Under the pieces are notes generated by a model. That model made no database searches. It saw only the letters and a list, made by a program, of their open reading frames with translations, and had not been told where the DNA came from. Shown piece by piece: positions 36,113 through 47,341 of a stretch of DNA of 64,000 bases. The stretch covers positions 1-64,000 of the forward strand of contig JANQQJ010000025.1 in NCBI GenBank assembly GCA_028284945.1, written 5' to 3'. This stretch comes from Alphaproteobacteria bacterium (GTDB taxonomy: Bacteria > Pseudomonadota > Alphaproteobacteria > SMXS01). The translations under genes were made by a program, and so were the position numbers. How positions within the stretch are numbered: position 1 is the first letter of the stretch; each line of letters begins with the position of its first letter.

Positions 36113-36201
36113 GGCCGGATTCCGTGAAACATTGATTGGCGCTGATCGCTTCTTACATAAGACGTCGAAACACCATCGACAATCGTTAGGACGCATAACA
36201 G

Positions 36202-37044
36202 ATGAACTGGTTCCGCACATCCCTGCTCATGGCCGCGATGACAGGGCTGTTTTTGGGGATTGGCTACCTTTTGGGCGGCATGGGCGGCGCTGCGATCGCT
36301 TTCGTGATCGCCGCAGGTATGAACATTTTTGCCTATTGGAACTCCGACAAGATGGTCCTGCGGATGCACAACGCGCAGCAGGTCGACCGGAATTCTGCGC
36401 CCGATCTTGTCGAATCGGTTGAAACGCTGGCCAATCATGCCGGTCTGCCGATGCCGGCGGTCTACATCATTCATGAAGACCAGCCGAACGCATTCGCCAC
36501 GGGCCGAAACCCGGAGAATGCAGCTGTTGCCGTGACCACCGGCCTGATGCGCATTCTGACCCATGAGGAGCTTGCCGGCGTGATTGCGCATGAGCTGGCG
36601 CATATCAAGAATCGCGATACGCTGGTCATGACCATCACCGCGACCATCGCCGGGGCGATTTCAATGCTGGCCAGCTTTGCGTTCCTGTTTAGCGGCAATC
36701 GTAACAACCCGTTGGGTATTATCGGTGTCATTCTCGTTATGTTTCTCGCACCGATCGCGGCGGCGCTGGTCCAGATGGCGATTTCGCGAACGCGTGAATA
36801 TGCCGCAGACAAAACCGGTGCGGAGATTTGTGGGCGGCCGCTCTGGCTGGCCTCGGCCTTGCAGAAATTGGAGCAGGGGTCAAAGCGCCTGACCAATCAG
36901 GCCGCGGAAGACAACCCGGCAACCGCGCATATGTTCATCGTCAACCCGCTCAATGGTCAATCGATGGACAAGCTGTTTTCGACCCACCCCAATACGGCGA
37001 ACCGGGTTGCCGCGCTTCAGGCCTTGGCCGATGGCAGGGCGTAG
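36202..37044 (+). CDS. htpX: Zinc metalloprotease HtpX
   Basis: A 280-residue inner-membrane M48 protease for turnover of damaged membrane proteins. The zinc motif is H130-E131-x2-H134 ([14 protein letters not shown]). The third ligand is Glu in [15 protein letters not shown]. Hydrophobic helices at about 5-45, 147-167 and 175-200 fit the family. It starts 89 bp from the divergent SDHAF4 gene and precedes rsmB. Confidence 0.96.
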   Translation: MNWFRTSLLMAAMTGLFLGIGYLLGGMGGAAIAFVIAAGMNIFAYWNSDKMVLRMHNAQQVDRNSAPDLVESVETLANHAGLPMPAVYIIHEDQPNAFATGRNPENAAVAVTTGLMRILTHEELAGVIAHELAHIKNRDTLVMTITATIAGAISMLASFAFLFSGNRNNPLGIIGVILVMFLAPIAAALVQMAISRTREYAADKTGAEICGRPLWLASALQKLEQGSKRLTNQAAEDNPATAHMFIVNPLNGQSMDKLFSTHPNTANRVAALQALADGRA

Positions 37045-37099
37045 CTTTTTCGTAACCGCGTGCTTGCCTTCGTAACATTCAGGGACTAGGAGGGCGCGC

Positions 37100-38392
37100 A
37101 TGGATGCGCCCCGCCAGACCGCTCTTGAACTCCTGGAAACCGTGCTTGAAAAACGCCGGGCGCTGGACGATTCCTTCGCCCGGGCGGTTGAGCCGCTGGA
37201 CGACCGCGACCGGGCCTTTGTGCGTCAGCTTGTTGCAACCACGCTTCGCCGACTTGGGCAGATCGATGATCTGATCGACGGCTGCCTGAAGAAGCCGCTA
37301 CCCCCCAAAATGGTCACCCCCCGCAATATTTTGCGGCTTGGGGTGGCTCAATTGCTCTTTATGAATACGCCCGCTCACGCTGCGATCGACAGCGCGGTCG
37401 ACCTGGCGAACAATCAGCGCGACAAGCGGGTGCAGGGATTCAAGGGGGTGGTCAATGCGGTATTGCGCCGCCTCTCGACAGAGGGCGCAGAGCGGCGGTC
37501 GCGCCAAAACAGTGCCAAACTCAATACGCCGCGTTGGTTATGGGATAGCTGGGCCAGGGCCTATGACGGGCGCACTGCCCGGCAGCTCGCGGCAGCCCAC
37601 CTGCGCGAAGCGCCGCTGGATCTGACGCTAAAGGCAGGTGAAGACCCGGCGGCCTGGGCCCGAAAACTGGGCGGCGAGGCGCTCCCGACTGGTACGGTCC
37701 GCTTGCGTGGTGCGGGCCGCGTTGAAGCCCTTGAGGGCTATCGTGACGGAAAATGGTGGGTTCAGGACGCGGCAGCCGCGCTACCGGCTTCACTACTGGG
37801 CGAGATTGGCGGGCAGCAGGTCGTCGATCTGTGCGCTGCACCGGGTGGAAAGACTGCGCAGTTGGCCTCCGCTGGTGCGTCTGTCATCGCGGTCGACCGA
37901 TCCGGCGGACGTCTGAAACGGCTGAACCAAAACCTTAAACGGCTGAATCTGGAAGCAGATGTTATTCAGGCGGATGCAGCGCAATGGTCGCCAGACCAGC
38001 CGGTGGACGCTGTATTGGTCGATGCGCCGTGCTCGGCGACAGGAACCATCCGCCGGCATCCGGATGTCCCCTGGCTGAAATCCCAGCGGGATATCAAAAC
38101 CGTCCTGCCGGTCCAGAAAGCCATTCTGGAAAATGCCAGCGCCATGCTGAAGCCGGGTGGTGTGTTGGTCTATTGCGTGTGTTCGCTGCAGCCTGAAGAG
38201 GGGCCGAAACAAATCGCCAGGTTCTTGCACGAGCATAAGGACTATTCTTGCGAACCCGTCACCTCGGATGAGGTTGCCGGACTTGATCAGTTGATCGACT
38301 CGGGCGGCCACCTTCGCACGCTGCCGATCCATTTGGATGAATTAGGGGGGCTGGACGGGTTTTTTGCCGCCCGATTGCGCAAAGCAGGCTGA
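37100..38392 (+). CDS. rsmB: 16S rRNA m5C967 methyltransferase
   Basis: A 430-residue RsmB/Sun protein. The NusB-like RNA-binding domain occupies about the first 140 residues (RQTALELLETVLEKRRALD onward) and the Rossmann methyltransferase follows, with VVDLCAAPGGKTAQLAS as the SAM loop, DAPCSATGTIRRHPDV with the active Cys and VYCVCSLQPEEG with the second Cys. A GGAGGG motif precedes the ATG. It lies between htpX and rpe, the usual alphaproteobacterial order. Confidence 0.95.
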   Translation: MDAPRQTALELLETVLEKRRALDDSFARAVEPLDDRDRAFVRQLVATTLRRLGQIDDLIDGCLKKPLPPKMVTPRNILRLGVAQLLFMNTPAHAAIDSAVDLANNQRDKRVQGFKGVVNAVLRRLSTEGAERRSRQNSAKLNTPRWLWDSWARAYDGRTARQLAAAHLREAPLDLTLKAGEDPAAWARKLGGEALPTGTVRLRGAGRVEALEGYRDGKWWVQDAAAALPASLLGEIGGQQVVDLCAAPGGKTAQLASAGASVIAVDRSGGRLKRLNQNLKRLNLEADVIQADAAQWSPDQPVDAVLVDAPCSATGTIRRHPDVPWLKSQRDIKTVLPVQKAILENASAMLKPGGVLVYCVCSLQPEEGPKQIARFLHEHKDYSCEPVTSDEVAGLDQLIDSGGHLRTLPIHLDELGGLDGFFAARLRKAG

Positions 38393-38455
38393 CTTTCCTT
38401 CCGGCAACGGTGTGCGGTGCTTGCAGCCGCACAGGCAAGTTGCTAATCACGATCC

Positions 38456-39124
38456 ATGCAGCAACCCGTCAGGATCGCGCCCTCTATTTTATCCGCAGAC
38501 TTCGCGGCCCTGGGCCAAGAGGTCCGTGCGATTGCGGCAGCCGGTGCCGATTACATCCATGTCGACGTGATGGACGGGCACTTTGTTCCGAATCTGACAA
38601 TCGGTCCAGGCGTGGTTAAAGCGCTCAGGCCGCATAGCGGCCTGCCTTTCGATGTGCATCTGATGATCGCGCCCGTCGATCCTTATGTGCAGGATTTTGT
38701 CGACGCTGGTGCTGACATCATCACGGTGCACCAAGAGGCCGGACCGCATCTGCACAGAACCCTCCAGTTGATCAAAAATGCCGGGGTGAAGGCAGGGGTT
38801 TCGCTCAATCCGTCAACGCCCGCGTCGACGCTCGATCATGTCATTGAGGACCTGGATCTGGTTCTTGTGATGAGCGTCAATCCGGGCTTTGGCGGGCAGT
38901 CGTTTATCACCAGCCAGTTGAAGAAGATCGAACAACTCCGTGCGATGATCGATCAGACGGGCCGCAACATCGATCTTGAGGTTGACGGCGGTATCGATGC
39001 CGAGACCGCACCACTTGCGATTTCCGCCGGCGCCGATGTGCTGGTCGCGGGCACGGCCAGTTTCAGGGGCGGACCGGACAAATACGCCGAAAACATCCGC
39101 GCGCTTCGCGGTTCGAAGGGCTAG
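38456..39124 (+). CDS. rpe: Ribulose-phosphate 3-epimerase
   Basis: A 222-residue TIM-barrel enzyme of the pentose phosphate and Calvin routes. The [17 protein letters not shown] start, [16 protein letters not shown] with metal-binding His and Asp, [12 protein letters not shown] and [11 protein letters not shown] are the full set of active-site segments. It follows rsmB by 63 bp and is followed by the heparinase-like gene after ten bases. Confidence 0.97.
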   Translation: MQQPVRIAPSILSADFAALGQEVRAIAAAGADYIHVDVMDGHFVPNLTIGPGVVKALRPHSGLPFDVHLMIAPVDPYVQDFVDAGADIITVHQEAGPHLHRTLQLIKNAGVKAGVSLNPSTPASTLDHVIEDLDLVLVMSVNPGFGGQSFITSQLKKIEQLRAMIDQTGRNIDLEVDGGIDAETAPLAISAGADVLVAGTASFRGGPDKYAENIRALRGSKG

Positions 39125-39134
39125 ACATCAACGC

Positions 39135-40814
39135 ATGCCGGACCGCCCCAAGGACAGCAAATTTGTCGATCCGGCCCGCGCCCTGTCCCGCAACATGCGG
39201 CAGCGGCTACAGCATGCCTATTACGGCACGGCAATCTACCGCCGTGTGCTCAAGGGCAGCCATCCGGTCCAGATCAAATACAGCCCCAAGAACCATTGGG
39301 GCGGCGAGGCAGAAACGGCCAATGCGCTGTTTCGCGGGGAGTACCGATTTGCCGGGCAAACCGTCAGCGCGCTCAATCAAAATCCCTGGCGCCTACCGCC
39401 GCCCAGCCAGGCCTGGGCGGATTCGCTGCATGGCTTCCGCTGGCTGCGGCACTTTCAGGTGCATGGCGGAGAGAGCGCCCAGCGGCATGTGGAAGCGCTG
39501 ATCAAGTCGTGGCTGGAAGATTACGACAATTGGCACCCGATGGCCTGGCAGCCAGAGGTCATTGCCGCACGGTTGATCTCGTGGATGAGCAACGCCCAGG
39601 TTGCGGTAAATCGGCAGGACCTCGTCCACCACAGCGCAGTGATGAACAGCATGGCCCGCCAGGCCCGGCATCTGGCCCGCACGGCGGAACACACACGCGA
39701 TGGATGGCCCAGGCTGCAGGCACTGATCGGGCTGGTCTATAGCGGGTTCTGCCTGCCAGAAGGCGCCAAACGATTTGACAAAGGCATGAAGCTGCTTTCG
39801 CGCGAACTGGACCGTCTGATCCTACCCGATGGCGGCATCGCAAGCCGTAGCCCGTCTGATCAGTTCGAGGCGCTCAAGGCGCTGGTCGCGCTGAAGATCG
39901 ATCTGCGCAGCGCCAATCAGGATATTCCATCGACAATCCAGCGATCGATCGACCGGATGGCGCCCATGCTGCGCTTCTTCCGCCACAATGATGGCGGGCT
40001 CGCATTGTTCAATGGCAGTTTCGAGGAAAAGCCCGAGGAGGTCGAACAGGTACTGGTCGCCGCGGAAGCCGAAGGAAAGCCTTTGGGCGGGGCGATCTAT
40101 ACCGGCTTCCAGCGGGTGCAGAGTCAGGACCTGCTCTTGATCATGGATGCCGGTGGCCCGCCTGAAGATGATCTGAGCATCGGTGCCCATGCCGGCGTCA
40201 ACAGCTTCGAACTGTCGGTGGGCGATAACCGGGTGATCGTCAATTGCGGATCCAGCGAGCAATTGACCACGGGTGACGGCTGGCAAAAGGTCAGCCGGAC
40301 GACAGCCGCGCATTCGACGTTGGTGATCGACAACCGGAATTCCAGTTCGATCCTGGATAATCAGCGTATTGGCCGCCCGCCAAAGCGCGTGACCGCAATC
40401 CGAGACGAGATGGAGGAACTGGTTTCTCTGGACGTCACCCACAATGGCTACGCGCCGCTTTACGGCTATGAACATGAGCGCGTGGTGCGCGTCTTCCGCA
40501 ACGGCAAGGAAGTCGAAGGCACTGACGCTTTAAAAGCTGTTTCGCGCGTTAAGGGCAAGAACCTGAAATTCGATATCCGGTTTCATCTTCATCCGGATAT
40601 CGAGGCGACACCGACAGTCGATGGCGCCGCGGTGGGCTTGGTGCTACCCAGCGGCGCCGCCTGGCGGTTCGAGTCGACCCAAGGGGTTTCCGTAGAGGAG
40701 AGTGTCTATCTGGGCGAACGCGGGCACATAAAGCGGACAAATCAGATCGTCGTCAGCGGCGATGCAGGCCAGCAGACTCACCAAGTCAACTGGCACCTTC
40801 TCAAGATAAGCTAA
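39135..40814 (+). CDS. Heparinase II/III-family protein
   Basis: A 559-residue protein. The N-terminal alpha/alpha toroid covers about residues 80-330 (WADSLHGFRWLRHF, WHPMAWQPEVIAARLISW, DGGIASRSPSDQFEAL). The heparinase II/III beta domain then follows with AHAGVNSFELSVG, which carries the His near the active site. The ATG at 39135 follows rpe directly. The longer frame upstream overlaps rpe and was dropped. No signal peptide is seen. Its real substrate in alphaproteobacteria is unknown, though it neighbours purH in many genomes. Confidence 0.9.
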   Translation: MPDRPKDSKFVDPARALSRNMRQRLQHAYYGTAIYRRVLKGSHPVQIKYSPKNHWGGEAETANALFRGEYRFAGQTVSALNQNPWRLPPPSQAWADSLHGFRWLRHFQVHGGESAQRHVEALIKSWLEDYDNWHPMAWQPEVIAARLISWMSNAQVAVNRQDLVHHSAVMNSMARQARHLARTAEHTRDGWPRLQALIGLVYSGFCLPEGAKRFDKGMKLLSRELDRLILPDGGIASRSPSDQFEALKALVALKIDLRSANQDIPSTIQRSIDRMAPMLRFFRHNDGGLALFNGSFEEKPEEVEQVLVAAEAEGKPLGGAIYTGFQRVQSQDLLLIMDAGGPPEDDLSIGAHAGVNSFELSVGDNRVIVNCGSSEQLTTGDGWQKVSRTTAAHSTLVIDNRNSSSILDNQRIGRPPKRVTAIRDEMEELVSLDVTHNGYAPLYGYEHERVVRVFRNGKEVEGTDALKAVSRVKGKNLKFDIRFHLHPDIEATPTVDGAAVGLVLPSGAAWRFESTQGVSVEESVYLGERGHIKRTNQIVVSGDAGQQTHQVNWHLLKIS

Positions 40815-40832
40815 CAAGAGAAATCGAGACCT

Positions 40833-42413
40833 ATGACAGACCAACCGATAAGGCGGGCGCTACTTTCCGTTTCCGATAAGAACGGGTTGATTGAACTGGG
40901 GCAATTTCTGGCGGACCAGGGGGTGGAAATCCTCTCGACCGGCGGGTCGGCTAAGATGCTGGCAGGGGCCGGTGTACCGGTGCAGGAAGTGGCCGACTAT
41001 ACCGGTTTCCCCGAAATGATGGATGGCAGGGTTAAAACCCTGCACCCCCGCATTCATGGCGGTCTGCTGGGGCTGCGCGACAAACATGCTGACCAGATGA
41101 TGGCGCATGACATTGGCGGGATCGATCTGCTGGTGGTTAATCTTTACCCGTTCGAAGAGACGGTGGCGCGCGGCGCCGGTTTTGACGAGTGCATTGAGAA
41201 TATTGATATCGGCGGCCCGGCGATGATTCGCTCGGCGGCCAAGAACCACGCCTTCGTGACGGTTGTTGTCGAGGCAGACGACTATCAGCCGGTAATCGAC
41301 GATATGAAAGCGCATGACGGCGCAACCACGCTGGACCTGCGCCGCCGCCTCGCCGCGCGCGCCTATGCCCGCACCGCCAGTTATGATGCGGCGATATCAG
41401 GCTGGTTCGCCAGCCAATTGGGCGAGGCGTTCCCGGACCGGATGACCGTATCGGGCCAACGCCGCCAGACGCTGCGCTATGGCGAAAACCCACATCAGGA
41501 AGCGGCCTTCTATGTTTCCGGCGACGACCGCCCGGGTGTGGCATCCGCGGCGCAGGTGCAGGGTAAGGAACTCAGCTACAACAATCTGAACGACACCGAT
41601 GCAGCTTTCGAGCTGGTGGGTGAATTCGATCCGTCGGAAGGCGCCGCAGTGGCGATTATCAAGCATGCCAACCCGTGCGGCGTTGCAACGGCAGCCAGTC
41701 ATGTTGAGGCCTATCAGCGGGCGCTGGCCTGTGACCCGGTCAGCGCTTTTGGCGGGATCATCGCCCTCAACGGCACGCTGACAGGGGAAACAGCAGAAGA
41801 GATCGCCAAGATCTTTACCGAGGTGATCATCGCGCCCGACGCCGACGAGGACGCCAGGGCGATCCTGGCAAAGAAGAAGAACCTAAGGCTATTGCTAACG
41901 GGAGGTTTGCCCGATCCGACGGCGTCAGGTCAGATGATCAAGTCGGTATCCGGCGGGTATCTGGTTCAGAGCCGTGATGCGGGCCGTGTTGAACGGGGTG
42001 ATCTTAAAATTGTCACCAAACGCCAGCCGAGCGATCAGGAACTGGCCGACATGTTGTTCGCATTCCGGGTCGGCAAACATGTGAAGTCGAACACCATCGT
42101 CTATGCCAAGGATGGCGCGACGGTTGGCGTCGGCGCGGGGCAGATGAGCCGGCTGGATTCGGCCCGGATCGCCGCCCGCAAAGCCGAAGATGCAGCGGAA
42201 GCAGCAGGGCAGTCAGAACCGTTGACCAAGGGATGTGTGGCCGCGTCCGATGCATTCTTTCCGTTTGCAGACGGATTGCTGGCAACCGCGGCCGCCGGCG
42301 CCACCGCGGTGATTCAGCCTGGGGGCTCAATGCGCGACCAGGAGGTGATCGATGCTGCGGACGAGGCGGGCCTCGCCATGGTCTTCACCGGCATGCGCCA
42401 CTTCCGGCATTAG
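40833..42413 (+). CDS. purH: Bifunctional AICAR transformylase/IMP cyclohydrolase
   Basis: A 526-residue purine biosynthesis enzyme performing the last two steps to IMP. The MGS-like cyclohydrolase domain covers about residues 1-200 ([43 protein letters not shown]). The transformylase part has the KHANPCG motif with its catalytic Lys-His, [11 protein letters not shown], and [10 protein letters not shown]. It has a four-base convergent overlap with the NAD-glutamate dehydrogenase gene. Confidence 0.97.
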   Translation: MTDQPIRRALLSVSDKNGLIELGQFLADQGVEILSTGGSAKMLAGAGVPVQEVADYTGFPEMMDGRVKTLHPRIHGGLLGLRDKHADQMMAHDIGGIDLLVVNLYPFEETVARGAGFDECIENIDIGGPAMIRSAAKNHAFVTVVVEADDYQPVIDDMKAHDGATTLDLRRRLAARAYARTASYDAAISGWFASQLGEAFPDRMTVSGQRRQTLRYGENPHQEAAFYVSGDDRPGVASAAQVQGKELSYNNLNDTDAAFELVGEFDPSEGAAVAIIKHANPCGVATAASHVEAYQRALACDPVSAFGGIIALNGTLTGETAEEIAKIFTEVIIAPDADEDARAILAKKKNLRLLLTGGLPDPTASGQMIKSVSGGYLVQSRDAGRVERGDLKIVTKRQPSDQELADMLFAFRVGKHVKSNTIVYAKDGATVGVGAGQMSRLDSARIAARKAEDAAEAAGQSEPLTKGCVAASDAFFPFADGLLATAAAGATAVIQPGGSMRDQEVIDAADEAGLAMVFTGMRHFRH

Positions 42414-45400
42414 ACAGACGCGAACACCCCGCGCAGTTGGCGCGCCACGTAACCCAGCTTGCTGACAGTGAGCGTCCCGCCGGTCTGCAACTCGGCAACA
42501 AGCTGGCGAACCCTGCTAAGCGCGGCCTTGTGGGTGCTGCGCCACGCGTCCGTCCCGCCTTGCGCCATCGCCTGCGCTGCAAGGTCGCGTTGTTGATCGA
42601 ACAGGTCTTCCACGATGCTGTTAACGGCAAGCCGGTCCCAATGCTCTGCCGTCGGGACTTCTTCGCCTGCTGCGCGCAACCAGTCGAAGCCGACAAGTTC
42701 TCCGATGTGGAAATAGGCACGCGCGACCGTATCGAGGTCATGATCGCATTGCTCATGCAGCAATACTATATCGCAGGCGGACGCTAGCGGCGACAGATTG
42801 GCCACACGGTTCGCAAGATCTTGCGGGACGCCGGCCTTTTGGAGCGTTTTGGCCGCTTTTTCGACCCCGTTATGCGCGGCCTGCTGCTGCAGGGCCTGAG
42901 ATTTTGCCAGGTCCTCAGTCGCGGGCTCAAAGCGCCTGATGGTTGCTTCGATGTCCAGCGGCTGTTCCAGGTGGGTCAGAAACCAGGTGGCTTTGCGATG
43001 CAGCAGCTCCTTGGCTTCCAGGAACATGTCGGTTTGCACGGAAGCCGGCACCTTATTGTCCAGTGCGTCGATTTCGTTCCAGATTGGCTCGAGCGCCATC
43101 ACCTCGCGCGCGATGATATAGGCTGCGGCGATCTGATCGACGGTCGCACCACTTTCTTCAGCAACGCGGGTGACATAGGTGATGCCCGCCCGGTTGATGA
43201 TCTCGTTGGCGACCATGGTGGCGGCCAATTCGCGGTGCAGGCGGTGATCGCGAATTTGCCTGGTGAATTTCTTCTGCAGCTGGGGCGGGAAGTAGGTCAC
43301 CAGGTCCTTGTTGATCCAGGGATCGTCAGGCAGGTCGCTGCGCATCAGCCGGTCGTAGAGCGAATTCTTGGCATAGGCCAGCAACACAGCCACTTCCGGC
43401 CGCGTCAGCCCCTCGCCATTGCTTGCGCGGCTGGCAAGCTCATCGTCTGCGGGCAGGAATTCCACCTCACGGTTTAATGCGCCTTCCTGCTCCAGCCGGC
43501 GCATGAACCGCGCTTGCGCATCCAGCAAGTCAGGCGCGCGGGCGCAGGTGGTCGATAGGGTTTCGGTCTGCCGGTAGTTGGTCTGGAGCACCAGGTCGGC
43601 CACCTCGTCAGTCATGTCTTCAAGCAGGCTGTTGCGCTGCTTGGCCGTCATGTCGCCTGCCGCGACTACACCACCCAGCAAGATCTTGATGTTGACCTCG
43701 TGGTCTGAGCAGTCGACGCCGCCGGAATTATCGACCGCGTCCGTATTGATGAGGCCGCCGCCTCTGGCAAATTCAATGCGGCCGCGCTGGGTCAGGCCCA
43801 GATTGCCGCCCTCGCCAACGACTTTGACGCGCAGGTCGGCGCCGTTGACCCGAAGACCGTCATTGGCGCGGTCGCCGACCTCGAGATTCGTTTCCCCGGC
43901 TGCCTTCACATAGGTGCCGATCCCGCCGATCCAGAGAAGATCAGCTTTTGATTCCAGAATCGCTTTGATCAGTTGGTTGGGTGTCGGGGCGTCTTCGGCA
44001 ATGCCGAACCGTTCCTTCAGCTTAGGCGTCAACGGGATCGACTTTGCCGACCGTGAAAAGACCCCGCCACCTTCTGAAATCAGGCTGGACTCATAATCCG
44101 CCCATGAGGAACGAGGCAGATCGAATAATCGTTGACGCTCTGCGTGGCTGCCCGAGGGATCTGGGTCAGGGTCGAGGAAGATATCCCGGTGGTCGAAGGC
44201 CGCGATTAGTTTGATGGCGCTTGATGCCAGCATACCGTTACCGAACACGTCACCGGACATGTCGCCAATCCCGATAACCTCAATCGGATCGGTCTGGACA
44301 TTTTTTCCCAATTCGCGGAAATGCCGCTGGACGCTGATCCATGCGCCCCGCGCGGTAATGCCCATCTTCTTGTGGTCATAGCCCTGGCTGCCGCCCGAGG
44401 CGAAAGCGTCGTCAAGCCAGAAGCCATAGTCATGCGCGACGTCGTTGGCGATGTCGGAAAAGCTGGCCGTGCCCTTGTCAGCCGCGACCACCAGATAGGG
44501 GTCGTCACCGTCATAACGGACCACCTGTGCGGGCGGCACCGTCTTGCCGCCATCGATATTGTCGGTGATGTCGAGCAGCCCGGATATGAAGGATCGGTAG
44601 CAGCGTATACCTTCTGCCTGGATTTCTTCACGGGTGCCGTCGGCCGGTAGCTCTTTGGGCACAAAGCCGCCCTTCGCGCCGCCGGGCACGATAACCGCAT
44701 TCTTAACCATCTGCGCCTTCATCAGGCCAAGAATTTCAGTCCGGAAGTCTTCCGGCCGGTCAGACCAGCGCAGCCCACCCCGTGCCACGGCAGCGCCCCG
44801 TAGGTGGACGCCCTCGACGGACGGCGAATAGACGAAGATTTCGACGGCGGGCCGGGGCAGGGGGAGTTCTTCAATACTACCGCTATCGAGTTTGAAAGAC
44901 AGTTGCGCCCGCGCGTCACCCGACGCATCCGTCTGGTAGTAGTTGGTCCGCAGGGTTGATTCGATCAGGTTCACAAACCGACGGATAATCCTGTCTTCGT
45001 CAAGGCTTTGGACATCATTGAGTTTGCCGTCGATCCGGCGGGCGATCTCAGCGGTTTCATCTCTGTCATGGGAGTCCGGATCGAACCGGCTGGCGAACAG
45101 CGCGACAAGGTCAGCGGCGATCCCGGGATTGTTGATCAATGACCGGCGGATATAGGTTTGTGAAAAGGTGATGCCGGCCTGGCGGAGATATTTGAGATAG
45201 CCCCGCAGCACTGTGACCTGGCGCCAGTCGAGCCCGGCACTCAATACAAGCTGGTTAAGGCTATCATCCTCAGCGCGCCCGGCCCAAAGCTCGGCGAGGG
45301 TTTCTTCGACGGGACCCTTGATCGCGCTTAGATTGAGCGGTTCTCCTGACGTGTCTACGGCATAGAAATCATGGACCCACAGATGCCGCGCCTCGCCTGG

Positions 45401-47197
45401 TGGTGACACGGCATAGGTCTGCTCCTCAACAATCTGAAGGCCCAGATGCTCCAATTTGGGGACGCAGTCACTGAGGGGGACCAGCCTGCTGCCATGGAAA
45501 ATCTTGATCCTTATACCGGTGCGGTTGTCTTCAAGGCGGCGCCAGACGTTGAAGGCCATTGAGTCGGTGGTCTCAAGACGCTCCAGATAGCCGATATCAA
45601 CCGCAGCCAATTCGGGCCTGTAGGTATCCCGATAAGCGACGCTGAAACCGCGGCCATATCGGCCCGCCAGTCGATTGCCAGCTTCTTCACCATGGCGGTC
45701 GACAAGCTGATCTTTCAGATGATCGAACCAGCTTCGGGTCAGCGCGGCAATTTGCCGGTCCAGTTCATCTTCGTCGACCTTGGGGGTTCGGCCCGGTTCG
45801 GTGCGGATCAAGAGCTGCAGCCTCGCCAGCGGCGAATCGTCCAACCGGGTGTGAAAGGCAACGCTGGTGCCGCGATAGGCTTCGGCGATCAACGCCTCAA
45901 TGCGTTGCCTAAGCTCGGTATCGAAGCTTTCGCGTGGGACGAAGATCAGCGCGTTGAGGAACTGACCGTAACGGCCCCGCCGGACAAACGCCTTGGATCG
46001 TGGACGTTCTTCGAGACGCAGGATTGCGATTACTGTCGGGTAAAGTTCTTCGGCGCTGGCCTGAAACAGTTCGTCGCGGGGAAATGTATCCAGGATTTTG
46101 ATCAGCGCCTTGCCGTCGTGGCTGCCGCGGGGAAATCCGGACCGTTCAATCACCCGTGAAACTGTGCGCCTGACCAGCGGAATATCGTGCGGCCGCATGC
46201 TATAGGCGAGGGAGGTGAACAGGCCGACAAACCGATGTTCGCCAATCAACGCGCCGGCCGCGTCGTAACGCTTCACCCCGATGTAATCCATTTGCGACCG
46301 GCGGCTGACGGTCGAAGCGCGGTCGGCTTTCAAGATCACGAGCGGATCCGGGGTTCTCAGAACTGATTGCGGCCGCCTGGTCGCCGGGCCCTCACCGTCC
46401 CAGCCACGCAGGACGTGGCAATCTGGATCGCGTAGCAGACCCAAAGCAGCGGACATATCGACGGAGCCCGAAATTTGCCCATCCTTAACCGTGTAATCAT
46501 AGGCGCGGTAGCCCAAAAACGTGAAGTTGTTGGCACCGAGCCATTCCAGGAAGGCAACGGCTTCGTCGACGTCTTGTCCGGCTGCCGGGCCAGGGTTCTT
46601 TTTGAGGGCGTCGACCGCGGCATCGAGCTGGCCCAGCATCGGACGCCAATCGGCAACAGCGCACCGCACGTCGGATAGGACCGTGCTCAGGCGTTCTTCT
46701 ATCGACCGCATGACCTCTGGTTCCGACAACCGGTCGATTTCGAGATAGATGTAAGATTCGTTTGCCGTTGCTGGCCCGTCGATGCGTTGGCCATCAGCAT
46801 CGCGGGCCACCTTCAGAATCGGATGGGCGACCATATGCAGTTCGCGGCCCTGGTCCGTCAGTTCGGCCGTCACTGAGTCCATCAGGAACGGCATGTCGTC
46901 GTTGATGATCTCGATCGCTGTGTGATGGGATTGCCAGCCATTTTCTTCCAGCGAGGGATTGAATACGCGCAGCTTCGCGGTTCCGGGCTCCCGCTTTGCG
47001 GCAAAGCGCCACATCGACAGGGCCTGGGCGAACAGCATGTCAGGTTCTCGCGGTAACATGTCTTCTGGCGCAACGCCGGCATAAAACGAGCGGATGAAAT
47101 CAGCGCATGGTTCCTTGTCATCTGCCTCAAGCCGCGCCGTCGCGACATCGACCACGAGATTGAGGTGATGCTGCCTGCGCTCCCAACGACTGGTCAT
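42410..47197 (-). CDS. NAD-specific glutamate dehydrogenase (large, 180-kDa type)
   Basis: A 1595-residue protein, the longest gene of the window and close to the usual 1600 residues. It deaminates glutamate to 2-oxoglutarate with NAD+. N-terminal ACT-like regulatory segments precede the catalytic core (about 700-1200), which contains [38 protein letters not shown] with the substrate Lys. [17 protein letters not shown] is the nucleotide region. The C-terminal part is helical. Such enzymes work in glutamate and arginine catabolism and are often allosteric. It is divergent from the CPA2 antiporter gene. Confidence 0.96.
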   Translation of the reverse strand: MTSRWERRQHHLNLVVDVATARLEADDKEPCADFIRSFYAGVAPEDMLPREPDMLFAQALSMWRFAAKREPGTAKLRVFNPSLEENGWQSHHTAIEIINDDMPFLMDSVTAELTDQGRELHMVAHPILKVARDADGQRIDGPATANESYIYLEIDRLSEPEVMRSIEERLSTVLSDVRCAVADWRPMLGQLDAAVDALKKNPGPAAGQDVDEAVAFLEWLGANNFTFLGYRAYDYTVKDGQISGSVDMSAALGLLRDPDCHVLRGWDGEGPATRRPQSVLRTPDPLVILKADRASTVSRRSQMDYIGVKRYDAAGALIGEHRFVGLFTSLAYSMRPHDIPLVRRTVSRVIERSGFPRGSHDGKALIKILDTFPRDELFQASAEELYPTVIAILRLEERPRSKAFVRRGRYGQFLNALIFVPRESFDTELRQRIEALIAEAYRGTSVAFHTRLDDSPLARLQLLIRTEPGRTPKVDEDELDRQIAALTRSWFDHLKDQLVDRHGEEAGNRLAGRYGRGFSVAYRDTYRPELAAVDIGYLERLETTDSMAFNVWRRLEDNRTGIRIKIFHGSRLVPLSDCVPKLEHLGLQIVEEQTYAVSPPGEARHLWVHDFYAVDTSGEPLNLSAIKGPVEETLAELWAGRAEDDSLNQLVLSAGLDWRQVTVLRGYLKYLRQAGITFSQTYIRRSLINNPGIAADLVALFASRFDPDSHDRDETAEIARRIDGKLNDVQSLDEDRIIRRFVNLIESTLRTNYYQTDASGDARAQLSFKLDSGSIEELPLPRPAVEIFVYSPSVEGVHLRGAAVARGGLRWSDRPEDFRTEILGLMKAQMVKNAVIVPGGAKGGFVPKELPADGTREEIQAEGIRCYRSFISGLLDITDNIDGGKTVPPAQVVRYDGDDPYLVVAADKGTASFSDIANDVAHDYGFWLDDAFASGGSQGYDHKKMGITARGAWISVQRHFRELGKNVQTDPIEVIGIGDMSGDVFGNGMLASSAIKLIAAFDHRDIFLDPDPDPSGSHAERQRLFDLPRSSWADYESSLISEGGGVFSRSAKSIPLTPKLKERFGIAEDAPTPNQLIKAILESKADLLWIGGIGTYVKAAGETNLEVGDRANDGLRVNGADLRVKVVGEGGNLGLTQRGRIEFARGGGLINTDAVDNSGGVDCSDHEVNIKILLGGVVAAGDMTAKQRNSLLEDMTDEVADLVLQTNYRQTETLSTTCARAPDLLDAQARFMRRLEQEGALNREVEFLPADDELASRASNGEGLTRPEVAVLLAYAKNSLYDRLMRSDLPDDPWINKDLVTYFPPQLQKKFTRQIRDHRLHRELAATMVANEIINRAGITYVTRVAEESGATVDQIAAAYIIAREVMALEPIWNEIDALDNKVPASVQTDMFLEAKELLHRKATWFLTHLEQPLDIEATIRRFEPATEDLAKSQALQQQAAHNGVEKAAKTLQKAGVPQDLANRVANLSPLASACDIVLLHEQCDHDLDTVARAYFHIGELVGFDWLRAAGEEVPTAEHWDRLAVNSIVEDLFDQQRDLAAQAMAQGGTDAWRSTHKAALSRVRQLVAELQTGGTLTVSKLGYVARQLRGVFASV

Positions 47198-47341
47198 GAA
47201 TTGTCCTGCCTTTTCCTTTTTGCGTCACAAACTATAGACGCTGCATGACAAAATGGGGACGGCTGACCAAGCAAGGTTCTTGTCAGCGCGTTCGTGTTCT
47301 ATAGTGCGATGCAGCATTGATTTGATTTTCAGAGGGCTCGG

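Noticed and set aside
38976-39134. Longer start for the heparinase-like gene inside rpe
   Set aside because: The extension overlaps the 3' part of rpe in another frame, and the ATG at 39135 right after the rpe stop is the natural start.
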